From Paenibacillus sediminis (GTDB lineage Bacteria; Bacillota; Bacilli; Paenibacillales; Paenibacillaceae), in assembly GCF_017873765.1 (NCBI RefSeq), contig NZ_JAGGKP010000003.1:179406-243405 (forward strand): a DNA stretch of 64,000 nt, written 5' to 3'. A program made the translations under genes and the position numbers. The notes under the pieces were generated by a model. It had not been told where the DNA came from and ran no database searches. It was given only the letters and a program-made list of their open reading frames with translations. This document shows, piece by piece, positions 16,088 through 27,892 of the stretch. Position 1 is the stretch's first letter; every line of letters starts with the position of its first letter.

Positions 16088-17869
16088 TTATACCGTATAT
16101 TTTTCATTTTGAATGACGCGAGCAGCGATTTTGCGTTTCAAACTTACGGTATCGATTGGACTGAACTTCGTAATCTTCTTGAGTACGGACAATTGCATGC
16201 GCAGTGTATCGCCGGAGTCGATAACTGTCAGCGTCTCTCTCGCCAAAGCATCAATACGTTCAAATGCTTCTTGCGTGAATACACGCGTCATGTCAATCAT
16301 ATTTTCCGCTTTATCTTCGGACGAGCGTAGAATTTGTTTACGAGTACGAACCAGAGCGCTCTCGATTGCAAAAATTTGAATGATGATATCTGCTAAGTTG
16401 CTGAGCACTTCTTGCTCGTTCTCTAGTTTCGTTTGATATTTCTGTACTGCTAGACCGCCAACGAGCAAGAACACTTTCTTCGCTGCATCCAGCAAATGCG
16501 CTTCCTGCTCAAGCGTTCCATCGAACGTGAGTCCAGGGACAGATTGCAGCAATTCTGCTTGCAAGCCTTGCACTTTTTGAAGGAGAGGAAGTTCACCCTT
16601 CATTGCTTTCTTAACGAGCGTTCCTGGAATGAGCAAGCGGTTAATTTCATTCGTACCTTCAAAAATACGATTGATCCGTGAGTCACGGTAAATACGTTCA
16701 ACTTTGTACTCTTGAATAAAGCCGTATCCGCCATGAATTTGTACGCCTTCATCAGCGATAAAGTCGAGTGCTTCCGAAGCGAATACTTTATTGATCGAGC
16801 ATTCAATCGCATACTCAGCAATGGCTTTCGCCGCATGAACGCCTGCACTTTCCGCAGTGTGATCGATATCTTTAAGCGCATTGTCAAGCAGTCCAGCAGT
16901 ACGGTATACAAGACTTTCTGTAACAAACGTTTGAATGTTCATTTCCGCCAATTTTTTACCCATAAGCGGGAAGGAGGAAATTGGGCGATCAAATTGTTTA
17001 CGTGTATTCGCGTATTTCGCGCTGAGTGAGACCGCTTCTTTATCCGCGCCGATCGTTCCAGCAGCCAATTTGAAACGTCCCATGTTCAGAATGTTAAACG
17101 CAATGACGTGTCCTTTTCCGATTTCACCGAGCAGATTTTCTTTCGGCACTTTCACATCTTCGAAGAACAGCGGACGAGTGGAGGAACCTTTAATACCCAT
17201 TTTCTTCTCTTCAGGACCTAATGTGAAGCCAGGCATATCCTTCTCCACAATAAATGCGCTGAAATGTTGTCCGTCAATCTTCGCATACACGATGAAGACA
17301 TCTGCAAAGCCTGCGTTCGTAATATATAGTTTTGATCCATTCAAAATATAATGTTCACCGTCGTCGGATAATCTAGCTGTTGTCTTCGCGCCAAGAGCAT
17401 CAGAACCTGATGTTGGCTCAGTCAGACAGTAAGCTGCGATTCTCTTACCCGTAGCAAGGTCTGGCAAATATTTTCGCTTCTGCTCTTGCGTACCGAAGAA
17501 GACGATTGGCAGCGTACCAATACCAACATGCGCTCCGATGGACAAGGCAAAGGAGGAACCTTTAGCCAACTTCTCGCTAATGAGAGTTGAGCTTACTTTG
17601 TCGAGGCCAAGACCTCCGAATTCCTCGGGAACATCTGCGCCTAGAATTCCGAGCTCTCCTGCTTTACGCATCAATTCCACAGTGAGTTCATAGTTCAGCT
17701 TCTCAATATGCTCATCGTTAGGAACGACTTCTCCTTCGATGTAGTCCTCCGTCGTTTGTGCAATCATGCGATGCTCATCTGTAAAATCTTCCGGTGTAAG
17801 CACCTCATTCAAATCGATATCTTCAATAAGAAAACTGCCACCGATAACCTTTTTAGCTGCTGTTGTCAT
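16088..17869 (-). CDS. fadE: Acyl-CoA dehydrogenase
   Basis: About 593 residues, of the long YusJ/FadE type: an N-terminal acyl-CoA dehydrogenase core plus a C-terminal extension. It oxidises acyl-CoA to trans-2-enoyl-CoA, passing electrons from FAD to EtfAB. Motifs: CLTEPTSGSDALGAKT, EEKKMGIKGSSTRP, ARKYANTRKQFDRPI-like segment (SAKYANTRKQFDRPI), IHGGYGFIQEY and the catalytic region RIFEGTNEINR. The start ATG 17869 (MTTAAKKVIGG) has AAAGGAG at good spacing; longer in-frame readings run into the end of fadA. Third gene of fadN-fadA-fadE, the B. subtilis order. Confidence 0.93.
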   Translation of the reverse strand: MTTAAKKVIGGSFLIEDIDLNEVLTPEDFTDEHRMIAQTTEDYIEGEVVPNDEHIEKLNYELTVELMRKAGELGILGADVPEEFGGLGLDKVSSTLISEKLAKGSSFALSIGAHVGIGTLPIVFFGTQEQKRKYLPDLATGKRIAAYCLTEPTSGSDALGAKTTARLSDDGEHYILNGSKLYITNAGFADVFIVYAKIDGQHFSAFIVEKDMPGFTLGPEEKKMGIKGSSTRPLFFEDVKVPKENLLGEIGKGHVIAFNILNMGRFKLAAGTIGADKEAVSLSAKYANTRKQFDRPISSFPLMGKKLAEMNIQTFVTESLVYRTAGLLDNALKDIDHTAESAGVHAAKAIAEYAIECSINKVFASEALDFIADEGVQIHGGYGFIQEYKVERIYRDSRINRIFEGTNEINRLLIPGTLVKKAMKGELPLLQKVQGLQAELLQSVPGLTFDGTLEQEAHLLDAAKKVFLLVGGLAVQKYQTKLENEQEVLSNLADIIIQIFAIESALVRTRKQILRSSEDKAENMIDMTRVFTQEAFERIDALARETLTVIDSGDTLRMQLSVLKKITKFSPIDTVSLKRKIAARVIQNEKYTV

Positions 17870-17925
17870 AGGTAAATTCTCCTTTCGATTATGAAAAATT
17901 GAAAAGATATAAGATCTACTTGAGC

Positions 17926-19110
17926 TTACGCTCCATGCACTTCGAACACCGCTGCTGCACCCATACCGCCGCCAATACACATGGTTACGACACCGTGACC
18001 TCCGCCACGTCTTCTTAGTTCGGAGATCAAGCTAACCGTAAGTTTCGCTCCAGTGCATCCAAGCGGATGACCCAGTGCGATCGCCCCGCCGTTCACGTTC
18101 ACTTTCTGTTCGTCGAGTCCTAGCTCACGAATAATTTGAACGCATTGCGAAGCGAAAGCTTCATTGATTTCAAACAAATTGACATCCGATTGCTCAATGC
18201 CAGCCATCTTAAGCGCCTTCGGAATGGCCTTCACAGGACCGACACCCATAATTTCCGGTTCAACACCGGCTAAAGCGAATGAACGGAATGTCGCAAGCGG
18301 CTTAAGGCCGAGTTCGTCAGCTTTCTCACGGCTCATGACGACGACAGCCGCGGCGCCGTCGCTCATTTGTGACGCGTTACCTGCGGTAACAGTCCCTTTC
18401 ACTGCAAATGCTGGCTTCAGCTTGCCAAGTCCTTGCGCCGTCGTATCCGAACGAACACCTTCATCAGTATCGAACGTAAATTTTTTCTCCCATACTTTGC
18501 CTTGCTCATCAACACCTTTGAGCGAAGTCTCAACTGGGACAATTTCATCTTTGAATTTGCCTGCTGCAATCGCTGCAGCGGCTTTGCGATGGCTTTCAGC
18601 CGCGAATGCGTCCTGATCCGCCCGTGTTATACCAAAGCGACGTGCTACTTCTTCGGCTGTATGCCCCATGCCCATGTATACCTCAGGCATTTCCTCCACA
18701 ATGCGCGGATGCGGAGCTGGCTTAAATCCCGTCATCGGTACGTGGCTCATTGATTCGATGCCACCTGCTACGATGACGTCTGCGTGACCGAGCATAATGC
18801 GTTCAGCCGCATATGCGATAGCTTGGAGGCCCGAAGAACAGAACCGATTCACCGTTATAGCCGGTACGGTAACCGGATATCCTGAATACAAGGAAATAAT
18901 GCGGGCTACGTTCAGCCCTTGCTCTCCTTCCGGCATCGCGCAGCCAAGAATTACATCTTCAATATCTTCCTTCTGAAGGCCTGGAGCCCGATCAACAACA
19001 GCGCTAAGCACTGCTTTACCCAAATCTTCGACCCGGGTTTGCGCAAGACTGCCTTTCTTCGCTTTCCCTACAGCCGTACGTGCAATAGATACAATGACAG
19101 CTTCTTTCAT
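17926..19110 (-). CDS. fadA: Acetyl-CoA acyltransferase (3-ketoacyl-CoA thiolase)
   Basis: About 394 residues; cleaves 3-ketoacyl-CoA with CoA to acetyl-CoA and a shortened acyl-CoA. The nucleophilic Cys is in [10 protein letters not shown] (residue 91), the His and second Cys in [10 protein letters not shown] and CIGGGMGAA, and the family NEAFASQ segment is present. The start is ATG 19110 ([12 protein letters not shown]) behind AAAGAGGTGA; GTG 19119 is an alternative. It sits between fadN and fadE and would work as the thiolase part of a trifunctional system with FadN. Confidence 0.95.
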   Translation of the reverse strand: MKEAVIVSIARTAVGKAKKGSLAQTRVEDLGKAVLSAVVDRAPGLQKEDIEDVILGCAMPEGEQGLNVARIISLYSGYPVTVPAITVNRFCSSGLQAIAYAAERIMLGHADVIVAGGIESMSHVPMTGFKPAPHPRIVEEMPEVYMGMGHTAEEVARRFGITRADQDAFAAESHRKAAAAIAAGKFKDEIVPVETSLKGVDEQGKVWEKKFTFDTDEGVRSDTTAQGLGKLKPAFAVKGTVTAGNASQMSDGAAAVVVMSREKADELGLKPLATFRSFALAGVEPEIMGVGPVKAIPKALKMAGIEQSDVNLFEINEAFASQCVQIIRELGLDEQKVNVNGGAIALGHPLGCTGAKLTVSLISELRRRGGGHGVVTMCIGGGMGAAAVFEVHGA

Positions 19111-19163
19111 GACAATCACCTCTTTACGTTTATAGACGAAAAGTGAAAAGAAATGCTTCTGTT

Positions 19164-21560
19164 CTAATTGCGAAGCGGCTTACCTTTGGCAAGCATATAT
19201 TGCATACGCTCCTGCGTCTTTTGTTCCCCTAGCAAACTGAGGAACGCTTCCCGTTCAAGATCAAGCAAATACTGCTCTGTAACCATCGTTCCAGCAGGAA
19301 CGTCTCCGCCTGTCAGGATGTTCGCCAGTTTATTCGCGATCTTCTGATCATGCTCGCTGATATAACCGCCTAACCGCATCGTGTATGTTACGAGTTCTAG
19401 AACGGCTCTGCCATCACGTCCAACAACACGAGCTTTCGATGGGAGCGGTGGCGTATACCCTGCACGGTCCATCTCAAGCACAGCTTGTTTGGCTTCATAA
19501 ATACGGAAATCTTGATTAATGATGACGCTGTCCTGAGGACGCATGTAGCCTAATCTCTTCGTATCATGACCGCTTGTCGATGCTTTTGCCATTGCGATTG
19601 TTTCGAATATTCTGTTGATCGCAGGCTGTAAATCAGCCTCTGGATCTGGATTTGCAAGGCTTGTGCGAAGAACGAGTTCTTTACAGCCGCCTCCTGCCGG
19701 AATGAGACCTACCCCTGTTTCTACGAGACCGAAATAAGTCTCGGCTGAGAACAAGATGCGATCGGCTGGCAGACATGCTTCCACACCACCGCCAAGCGTC
19801 ATCCGATGAGGCGCCGCTACAACTGGCTTCTCTAACTTCTTCAGCTTCATCATGCTCGTTTGGAACATGTGAATAATGTCATTCAGCTCATCCCACTCGC
19901 CGCTTTGCGCTTCCATCAACATGAGCATGATGTTCGCACCAACGGAGAAATTGCGGCCTTCGTTAGCAATGACAAGTCCACGGTAGTTATTGCGCACTTC
20001 ATCAGCACTTTGCTGAATCATGGCTAGAATATCTGCGCCAATCGCATTGTTCGGTGACGTAAACTCAAGAAGAGCAACGTCATCGCCAATATCAATTAAA
20101 TTCGCGCCTGAATTAGAGCGTATAATTTTGTTCTGCTCTTTAAGCGCCTTAAGCGAGATGATCTCAGGGCGAGTTTCTACACCTTTATACTCACCGCGGG
20201 AATAATAGAACAGCTTGCCGCCTTGATTTTGATAGAAGCTTTCATTACCCGCTGCGAGCCAGTCTTTCACCCATGAAGGAACAGTCGCGCCTTCAGCTTC
20301 CATACGCTCCACTGAGCGGCGAAGACCGATCAAATCCCACGTTTCGAATGGACCAAACTCCCAATTAAAGCCCCATTTCATCGCATTGTCGATATCGACA
20401 ATCGAATCGGCAATTTCGCCGAGCTTCTCAGCCGAGTAGACGAGTACTTGCTTCAAAATATTCCATGATAATTCGGAATAACGATCTGGAGTAGCCAGCA
20501 GTGCTTTTAGTTTCGCTTTAGCGCCTTTTGCTGCTTTCGACGCTTCGAGCGATGCCGACTTCACTTTCGCACTCGGTGCATATTCCATCGTTTGAATGTT
20601 AAGTGAGAGAATTTGATTTCCTTGGTCAGTCTTCACTTTTTTATAAAAGCCTTGACCGCCCTTCTCTCCGATCCAGCCGCGAGATACAAGATCTTTCAGC
20701 ACCTCTGGCACGGCAAACGCAGCTTTCTCTGTCTCGGAAGATACGTTATCGAATACGTTATTCGCAACATGTACAAACGTGTCGATACCTACTAAATCAA
20801 GCGTGCGGAATGTAGCGCTTTTCGGTCTACCCATAGCAGGACCGGTTACTGCGTCAACCTCTTCCACGGTGTAACCTTTGTTCACCATTTCTTGAAGAGT
20901 AACGAGCAGGCCGTACGTTCCGATACGGTTGGAGATAAAGTTCGGCGTATCTTTCGCAATCACGACCCCTTTGCCGAGATTCTTCTCACAAAATGCAGTC
21001 ATGAAATTGACAACTTCCGAATCGGTCTTCTCACTTGGGATCACTTCGAGCAGCTTCATATAACGCGGCGGATTAAAGAAATGAGTGCCTAAGAAATGTT
21101 TCTGAAACTCTTCGCTCAAGTGTTCTGACATGGCATTTACCGATATACCAGATGTATTCGTACTTACGATGGTGCCTGGTTTACGAACGCTTTCGATTTT
21201 GGAGAGAATGCTCTTCTTAATCTCAAGTCGCTCAGTGACAACCTCAATAATCCAATCCACATCAGCAAGAAGGTTCAAATGATCTTCTACATTGCCTGGA
21301 GTGATGCGTTCTGCAAATTCCTCGCTATAGAGAGGCGCAGGGTTTGTTTTCTTCAGCAGCGCGATAGCGTTCAGCGCAAGTCTATTTCGAACCTTCGGGG
21401 AAGATAGCGTCAGGCCTGCTTCTTCTTCCTGCGGCGTAAGTGCAGCAGGTACAATATCAAGTAATAAACACGGTATACCCACGTTAGCGAGATGGGCTGT
21501 AATAGCGGAACCCATCACACCGGAGCCGATGACAGCAGCTTTACGAATTGTTCTTGTCAT
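19164..21560 (-). CDS. fadN: 3-hydroxyacyl-CoA dehydrogenase / enoyl-CoA hydratase
   Basis: A 798-residue bifunctional beta-oxidation enzyme with the domain order of B. subtilis FadN: the NAD-binding dehydrogenase first (GSGVMG at residues 12-17, [16 protein letters not shown]), then a C-terminal hydratase/isomerase (crotonase) domain from about residue 480 ([28 protein letters not shown]). It hydrates trans-2-enoyl-CoA and oxidises the 3-hydroxy product to 3-ketoacyl-CoA for FadA. The start ATG 21560 follows ACAGGAGG. First gene of fadNAE, 20 bases after the Fe-S oxidoreductase gene, so probably co-transcribed with it. Confidence 0.95.
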   Translation of the reverse strand: MTRTIRKAAVIGSGVMGSAITAHLANVGIPCLLLDIVPAALTPQEEEAGLTLSSPKVRNRLALNAIALLKKTNPAPLYSEEFAERITPGNVEDHLNLLADVDWIIEVVTERLEIKKSILSKIESVRKPGTIVSTNTSGISVNAMSEHLSEEFQKHFLGTHFFNPPRYMKLLEVIPSEKTDSEVVNFMTAFCEKNLGKGVVIAKDTPNFISNRIGTYGLLVTLQEMVNKGYTVEEVDAVTGPAMGRPKSATFRTLDLVGIDTFVHVANNVFDNVSSETEKAAFAVPEVLKDLVSRGWIGEKGGQGFYKKVKTDQGNQILSLNIQTMEYAPSAKVKSASLEASKAAKGAKAKLKALLATPDRYSELSWNILKQVLVYSAEKLGEIADSIVDIDNAMKWGFNWEFGPFETWDLIGLRRSVERMEAEGATVPSWVKDWLAAGNESFYQNQGGKLFYYSRGEYKGVETRPEIISLKALKEQNKIIRSNSGANLIDIGDDVALLEFTSPNNAIGADILAMIQQSADEVRNNYRGLVIANEGRNFSVGANIMLMLMEAQSGEWDELNDIIHMFQTSMMKLKKLEKPVVAAPHRMTLGGGVEACLPADRILFSAETYFGLVETGVGLIPAGGGCKELVLRTSLANPDPEADLQPAINRIFETIAMAKASTSGHDTKRLGYMRPQDSVIINQDFRIYEAKQAVLEMDRAGYTPPLPSKARVVGRDGRAVLELVTYTMRLGGYISEHDQKIANKLANILTGGDVPAGTMVTEQYLLDLEREAFLSLLGEQKTQERMQYMLAKGKPLRN

Positions 21561-21580
21561 AGCGGTTCAACCTCCTGTTC

Positions 21581-23731
21581 TTATTGACCAAATACGGATA
21601 GTTCCAATATTTCTGCAATATCCCGTGCTTTAACGCTCTCATCCACCTCCTTCAATTTCGTTCCATCTTCGAGCATCGTGAGGCAGTAAGGACATGCGGA
21701 GCTAATGACGGTAGGTGATACGTCCAAAGCCTGTTCGGTACGCGCCAAATTAATACGTTTGCCAGAATCCTCTTCCATCCACATCAAGCCGCCTCCGGCG
21801 CCGCAGCACATTCCATTCTCACGGCTGCGCTCCATCTCAACCAGCTCAACCCCTGGGATTGACCGCAGTATATCTCGAGGCTGGTCATACACGTTGTTGT
21901 AACGTCCCAAATAGCAGGAGTCGTGGTACGTAATTCGTTCGCTAACCTCATGTTTAGGGGATAAGCGTCCTTCTTTCACCAATTGATCGAGCAGCTCCGT
22001 ATGATGAAGCACTTCGGCCTCGAGCCCAAACTCTGGATATTCATTTTTCAGTGTATTGAAGGTGTGCGGACAAGCCGTCACGATCTTCTTAACGTTATAT
22101 TTGCGGAATGTCTCAATATTTTCTTGGCACAGCTGTTGGAACAAGAATTCGTTGCCTAGACGGCGCGGCGTATCGCCAGAGTTCTTCTCCTCATTGCCAA
22201 GAATAGCGAAGTTGACACCCGCTTCTTTCATCAATCTGACGAAAGCTTTCGTTATTTTACGGCTGCGGTTATCATAAGAGCCCATAGAGCCTACGAAGAA
22301 CAGCACATCAAAATCCGGATTTTCTTTGACCGTTGGAACATCAAGTCCAAGTACGCCTTCTGGGTCAATATCTTGTACCCATTTGCTGCGATCGTTACGG
22401 CTAATCCCCCAAGGATTGCCTTGACGTTCAATGTTTTGCATTGCGCGTTGACCTTCTTGCGGCATACTTCCTTGCATCAATACAAGATGACGGCGCAGAT
22501 CAATAATTTTATCCACGTGTTCATTATCAACAGGGCACTGGTCTTCACAGTTGCGGCAAGTCGTACAAGCCCAAATTTCTTCCTCAGTCATGACGTCGCC
22601 AATCAGCTCTACGTCCTCGATTTTGCGATCTTGCGTCAAAGTCCAACCATGCTTCTGGGCGTTGATTGTTGGTTCAATATCTGTGATGCCTTCACTATGC
22701 CAACCGTGCAAACTTGCAGCAGCGCTGCTGTCCATTGTATGAATACCAGAAGTTCCAAATGCAAAAGCAGGCATCCAAGGCGATTTCGATGTGAGTGCAG
22801 CACCCTTCTCGGTAAGGTGATCTCTCAGTTTAACAATCATATGCATAGGGGATAGAATCTTGCCGGTGCTTGATGCCGGACAGACATTCGTACAGCGGCC
22901 GCACTCTACGCATGCATAGAAATCGATCATTTGTTTTTGCGTGAAATCTTCAATTTTGCCAACCCCGAACTCTTCAGCCTCTTCATTTTCTAAATCAAGC
23001 TTCTTCAAGCGGCCTACAGGCTCGGTACGTTTCAGTAACACGTTAATCGGTGCAGTAATGAGATGGAAATGTTTCGATTGCGGAACATAAACAAGAAAGG
23101 AAAGCAGAATGAGCAGATGCATCCACCAGAATGCATAAAAAAGGACGTTAGCAGCTCCCTCAGACATACCGCTGAAAGGCACAGCTATCAAAGAAGAAAA
23201 AGGTGCGAATGCCGAGTACGGAAGCCCGTCTCTGACTCGCTCAAATGCAAGGCTGAACAATACAGAGATCATCAGTCCAACAATGAAAAAAATAACAATA
23301 CTCGGTTTCCAGCCCCGTTTGAGCCGTTTAAGCTTCTCCACATAACGTCTATAGGCTGCATAACCGATGGCTAACAGAATAAGCACGGCGGTTATTTCTT
23401 GTATGAGTCCAAATGCCTCATACCCTGGGAACGGAATCGGATGACCCGATAACCCTTTCCAGATTAGATCCAGCGCGCCGAATTGCAGAACGATAAATCC
23501 ATAGAAAATGACGACGTGCATAATTCCGCTCTTACGGTCTTTCAGCAGTTTCTTCTGTCCCAGTACTTCGGCAAGGACGGTTCTAAGGCGAGACTTTAAT
23601 TCCTTCGAGAGATTTGCCGGCTGCCCTAGCTTCACATATAGGTAGCGGTGATAGACGACTTTCGCAAAAGCGTATACCGCAAGCCCCGTCACGGCTAGGA
23701 ACAATAATAGAGTAATAAGTGACCATACCAT
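21581..23731 (-). CDS. fadF: Membrane iron-sulfur oxidoreductase of fatty-acid oxidation (FadF/YwjF-like)
   Basis: About 716 residues. The N-terminal third has roughly five or six membrane helices (nitrate-reductase gamma-like). It is followed by two 4Fe-4S clusters, CVECGRCTNVCP and CTTCRNCEDQCP, and two CCG domains (HDSCYLGRYN...MCCGAGGG and a weaker one) like those of heterodisulfide reductase subunits. In Bacillus this protein is encoded with etf and fad genes and is thought to pass electrons from EtfAB to menaquinone; that role is inferred here from architecture and neighbours. The start is ATG 23731 (MVWSLITLLLF) behind AAGGAG; the 81 codons upstream in frame look non-coding. Confidence 0.88.
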   Translation of the reverse strand: MVWSLITLLLFLAVTGLAVYAFAKVVYHRYLYVKLGQPANLSKELKSRLRTVLAEVLGQKKLLKDRKSGIMHVVIFYGFIVLQFGALDLIWKGLSGHPIPFPGYEAFGLIQEITAVLILLAIGYAAYRRYVEKLKRLKRGWKPSIVIFFIVGLMISVLFSLAFERVRDGLPYSAFAPFSSLIAVPFSGMSEGAANVLFYAFWWMHLLILLSFLVYVPQSKHFHLITAPINVLLKRTEPVGRLKKLDLENEEAEEFGVGKIEDFTQKQMIDFYACVECGRCTNVCPASSTGKILSPMHMIVKLRDHLTEKGAALTSKSPWMPAFAFGTSGIHTMDSSAAASLHGWHSEGITDIEPTINAQKHGWTLTQDRKIEDVELIGDVMTEEEIWACTTCRNCEDQCPVDNEHVDKIIDLRRHLVLMQGSMPQEGQRAMQNIERQGNPWGISRNDRSKWVQDIDPEGVLGLDVPTVKENPDFDVLFFVGSMGSYDNRSRKITKAFVRLMKEAGVNFAILGNEEKNSGDTPRRLGNEFLFQQLCQENIETFRKYNVKKIVTACPHTFNTLKNEYPEFGLEAEVLHHTELLDQLVKEGRLSPKHEVSERITYHDSCYLGRYNNVYDQPRDILRSIPGVELVEMERSRENGMCCGAGGGLMWMEEDSGKRINLARTEQALDVSPTVISSACPYCLTMLEDGTKLKEVDESVKARDIAEILELSVFGQ

Positions 23732-24063
23732 CTGAAAATCAACTCCTTCATCATGTCCATTTTGAAAGTAGATGTGTCTACTAAGGAAAACTACGATAAT
23801 TGTTAACATTTTTCGACAATATCTGAAGCGCTTACAATAGCGACGTAAGAAGTGACTGGTTGATCTTTGTGTAAATGTTTCTTCGAGTAAATATATGCGA
23901 GAGGACTTGCCAATATCTCCGAAAACACTAGGTACAGCAAGGTTTGGATCTTTTCTTAAGAACTGAATTGACAATGTTTAGTGAGTAGATTATGATGAGG
24001 TTACAAAAACTGAATGAGTATTCATTCATTGATGTAACTGTATTTTAACACCGGGGTGGTTGA
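23732..24063. other. Divergent intergenic region between fadF and fadR
   Basis: This 332-bp region carries the fadR promoter and operator at its right end. The left part should hold the promoter of the fadF-fadNAE transcript, but no FadR-like palindrome or clear -35/-10 was found there. Confidence 0.6.
23968..24028 (+). promoter_or_regulatory. fadR promoter and FadR operator
   Basis: -35 TTGACA (23968-23973), 17-bp spacer, -10 TATGAT (23991-23996), then the palindrome TGAATGAGTATTCATTCA (24011-24028) just after the expected start point. This matches the known B. subtilis FadR consensus TGAATGA-N4-TCATTCA. Acyl-CoA would release FadR. Confidence 0.93.
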
Positions 24064-24648
24064 ATGACAAGTAAAAAAAATGATAAATATCACCTAATTT
24101 TGCAAGGCGCCCTCAAAGTGTTCGCTGAATATGGGTTTCACCGTTCCCAAGTTTCCAAGATTGCGAAGGCAGCTGGTGTAGCCGACGGAACGATTTATTT
24201 ATACTTTAAAAGAAAGGAGGATATTCTGATCTGTCTCTTTCAAGAGAAGCTCGGGGAATGGGTCGACAAATTCAATGAAAGTGTCGAAAATACCTCACAC
24301 GCTGAAGAAGCACTTCGTAAGGTATGTGAAATGCATTATTCAGAGCTTGAGAAAGATATAGATTTTGCATATGTCACCCAGATCGAACTAAGACAAAATG
24401 ATTTGGAGCTGCGCAAAGAAATTGGTAATGCTTTTAAACCATATATTGTTCTCATCGAAAATATATTAAATAAGGGCATCGAAGAGAAGCGATTTCGTCC
24501 CAATATGAACGTCAAGCTGGTGCGGAACTTAATTTTCGGCGCAATGGACGAAGCCGTAACCTCTTGGCTTATAGCTGGACGCAAGTACCGGCTCACAGAT
24601 CAAGTCGATGAGACGCTTAGTTTCTTCCTTCAAGGTATTCAAGCTTAA
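24064..24648 (+). CDS. fadR: Fatty-acid regulator FadR (TetR family)
   Basis: A 194-residue TetR-type repressor of beta-oxidation genes, released by long-chain acyl-CoA in the Bacillus family. The helix-turn-helix is at about residues 10-55 (ILQGALKVFAEYGFHRSQVS, then KIAKAAGVADGTIYLYF). The ligand domain follows with the usual YPH-type C-terminal helices (NLIFGAMDEAVTSWL). The start ATG 24064 has GGGGTGG upstream. It is first in an operon with etfB and etfA, as in B. subtilis lcfA-fadR-fadB-etfBA but without lcfA, and is autoregulated through the operator in its leader. Confidence 0.93.
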   Translation: MTSKKNDKYHLILQGALKVFAEYGFHRSQVSKIAKAAGVADGTIYLYFKRKEDILICLFQEKLGEWVDKFNESVENTSHAEEALRKVCEMHYSELEKDIDFAYVTQIELRQNDLELRKEIGNAFKPYIVLIENILNKGIEEKRFRPNMNVKLVRNLIFGAMDEAVTSWLIAGRKYRLTDQVDETLSFFLQGIQA

Positions 24649-24705
24649 ATAGATTTATGAGCTTAGGCTAAATCACAGGGTCAAGTTTGAAAGGAGAGTA
24701 GATTC

Positions 24706-25473
24706 ATGAATATTTATGTATTGCTCAAACAGACATTTGATACCGAAGAAAAGATTGCGATTGAAAACGGCTCTATCGTAGAGGATGGTGTCAAATTCAT
24801 CATAAATCCTTACGATGAGTATGCAGTAGAACAGGCTATCCAGCTGCGCGATGATCTCGGAGGTTCCGTTACGGTCATATCGGTAGGGCCAGACCGCTCC
24901 GTTGAAGCTTTGCGAACTGCCCTAGCAATGGGTGCGGACGAAGCTGTGCTGATCAGCGATGACCGCATTCCTCAAGATGAATATGCTGTATCCAAAGCGC
25001 TGCATGCTTATTTGTCTAAACAAAATGTTGACTTGCTTCTCGGCGGCAACTTCTCCGTAGATAACGGAGGCGGTCAAGTAGCGATTAGAATTGCGAGTCT
25101 GCTCGGAATTCCTCATACAGGTTCCGTAACGAAGCTTGAAATTAACGGAGATACAGCGCTTGTCCATCGTGACGCCGAAGGTGATCTTGAAGTGTCTGTC
25201 GTTACACTGCCAGCTCTATTTACCGCTCAGCAAGGACTTAATGAACCGCGGTATCCTTCGCTGCAAGGCATTATGAAAGCGAAGAAGAAACCGCTCCAGA
25301 CCCTTACACTAGATGATCTGGGTATTTCTCCTTCAGAAATTACAGCCCAAACTTCGCGTGTAGAGCTGTCACTCCCTCCTGTAAGAAATGCAGGCAAGAT
25401 TCTTAAAGGTGAGCTGCAGGATCAGGTGCGTGAGCTTGTCGGACTTCTGCGTAATGAAGCTAAGGTCCTTTAA
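24706..25473 (+). CDS. etfB: Electron transfer flavoprotein subunit beta
   Basis: A 255-residue beta subunit of the soluble EtfAB heterodimer that takes electrons from acyl-CoA dehydrogenase. The beginning MNIYVLLKQTFDTEEKI, NPYDEYAVEQAIQLRD and the AMP-binding region ALAMGADEAVLI...DLLLGGNFSVDNGGGQV are typical; the family recognition loop is around TLPALFTAQQGLNEPRYPSL. The ribosome binding site is AAAGGAG. It follows fadR by 57 bases and is in the same plus-strand operon. Confidence 0.96.
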   Translation: MNIYVLLKQTFDTEEKIAIENGSIVEDGVKFIINPYDEYAVEQAIQLRDDLGGSVTVISVGPDRSVEALRTALAMGADEAVLISDDRIPQDEYAVSKALHAYLSKQNVDLLLGGNFSVDNGGGQVAIRIASLLGIPHTGSVTKLEINGDTALVHRDAEGDLEVSVVTLPALFTAQQGLNEPRYPSLQGIMKAKKKPLQTLTLDDLGISPSEITAQTSRVELSLPPVRNAGKILKGELQDQVRELVGLLRNEAKVL

Positions 25474-25519
25474 TTGAAAGCGTTCTTATTATGAGTCATA
25501 TACAGGGAGGTAACGTTAA

Positions 25520-26497
25520 ATGAGCAGAACTTTTCTCGTATTCGCTGAAAGTCGTGATGGAAAGCTTCGTCAAGTGGCATTCGAAACGCTCAGCGCGGCA
25601 CGTGCCAGTGCCGAAGCAGGCGACCAAGTATTAGCTCTCGTAGTAGGCTCTGGAGCTTCATCCATCGCTGGTGAACTCGCAGCCTATGGCGCTGACAGCA
25701 TTTATACCATAGAGCATTCAGACTTAAACCAATATAATCCTGAAGGCTATTTTGCAGCTGTTAAGAAAGCGATTGACGAAACGAAACCGGATGCCGTATT
25801 GTTCGGACATACCGCAATCGGCCGTGATTTGGCGCCGCTCGTTGCAGCGAGTCTGCAAGCAGGTCAAATCTCGGACGTGACTGCGATTAGCCGCTCAGGC
25901 AGCGATGTCGTGTTCACTCGTCCTCTATATGCAGGTAAAGCTTTTGAGAAACGCTCCTTTACATCTTCACCTTGGGTTGTTACGGTTCGTCCGAACAATA
26001 TCCAGGCACCTGCTCCCGACTCTGGACGTACCGCATCCGTTACAGCATTGACTTATCCAGCACCATCTCTGCGGACCATTATTAAAGAAGTCGTGAAGAA
26101 AACAACGGGTAAAATCGATCTGTCTGAAGCGAAAATTATTGTCTCCGGCGGACGCGGCGTAAAGAGCGCAGATGGCTTCAAGCCGCTTGAAGAGCTTGCA
26201 GATGTACTGAACGGTGCAGTTGGCGCTTCACGCGGCGCGTGTGACGCAGGCTACTGCGACTATTCACTGCAAATCGGCCAAACGGGTAAAGTGGTTACAC
26301 CGGAAGTTTACATCGCTTGCGGTATTAGCGGAGCGATTCAGCATGTAGCCGGCATGAGCCAATCCCGTATCATTATCGCTATCAACAAAGATCCAGAAGC
26401 TCCGATCTTCAAGATCGCAGATTACGGGATCGTAGGTGATTTATTTGAGGTTGTTCCTTTGCTGACAGCAGAGTTCCGTCAAGTGTTGAACGTATAA
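25520..26497 (+). CDS. etfA: Electron transfer flavoprotein subunit alpha
   Basis: A 325-residue FAD-carrying alpha subunit of EtfAB. The C-terminal FAD domain is clear: VSGGRGVKSADGFKPLEELA, GAVGASRGACDAGY, QIGQTGKVVTPEVYIACGI, SGAIQHVAGMSQS and INKDPEAPIFKIADYGIVGD. The start ATG 25520 follows GGGAGG. Last gene of fadR-etfB-etfA; electrons would go on to the membrane Fe-S protein encoded divergently. Confidence 0.97.
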   Translation: MSRTFLVFAESRDGKLRQVAFETLSAARASAEAGDQVLALVVGSGASSIAGELAAYGADSIYTIEHSDLNQYNPEGYFAAVKKAIDETKPDAVLFGHTAIGRDLAPLVAASLQAGQISDVTAISRSGSDVVFTRPLYAGKAFEKRSFTSSPWVVTVRPNNIQAPAPDSGRTASVTALTYPAPSLRTIIKEVVKKTTGKIDLSEAKIIVSGGRGVKSADGFKPLEELADVLNGAVGASRGACDAGYCDYSLQIGQTGKVVTPEVYIACGISGAIQHVAGMSQSRIIIAINKDPEAPIFKIADYGIVGDLFEVVPLLTAEFRQVLNV

Positions 26498-26513
26498 TAA
26501 CATGGCATGATAT

Positions 26514-26554
26514 TAAAAAAGGCTAGCCAATCTATAAGATTGGCTAGCCTTTTA
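26514..26554. terminator. Bidirectional terminator between etfA and eno
   Basis: A near-perfect 15-bp or longer stem (AAGGCTAGCCAATC/GATTGGCTAGCCTT) with a 5-nt loop is flanked by A and T runs, so it can serve both converging operons. Confidence 0.92.
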
Positions 26555-26572
26555 GCGCTCGGTTAGAGCAGC

Positions 26573-27865
<1,293 letters not shown>

Positions 27866-27892
27866 TTACTCTCCTTTGAATTAAATAGTAAG

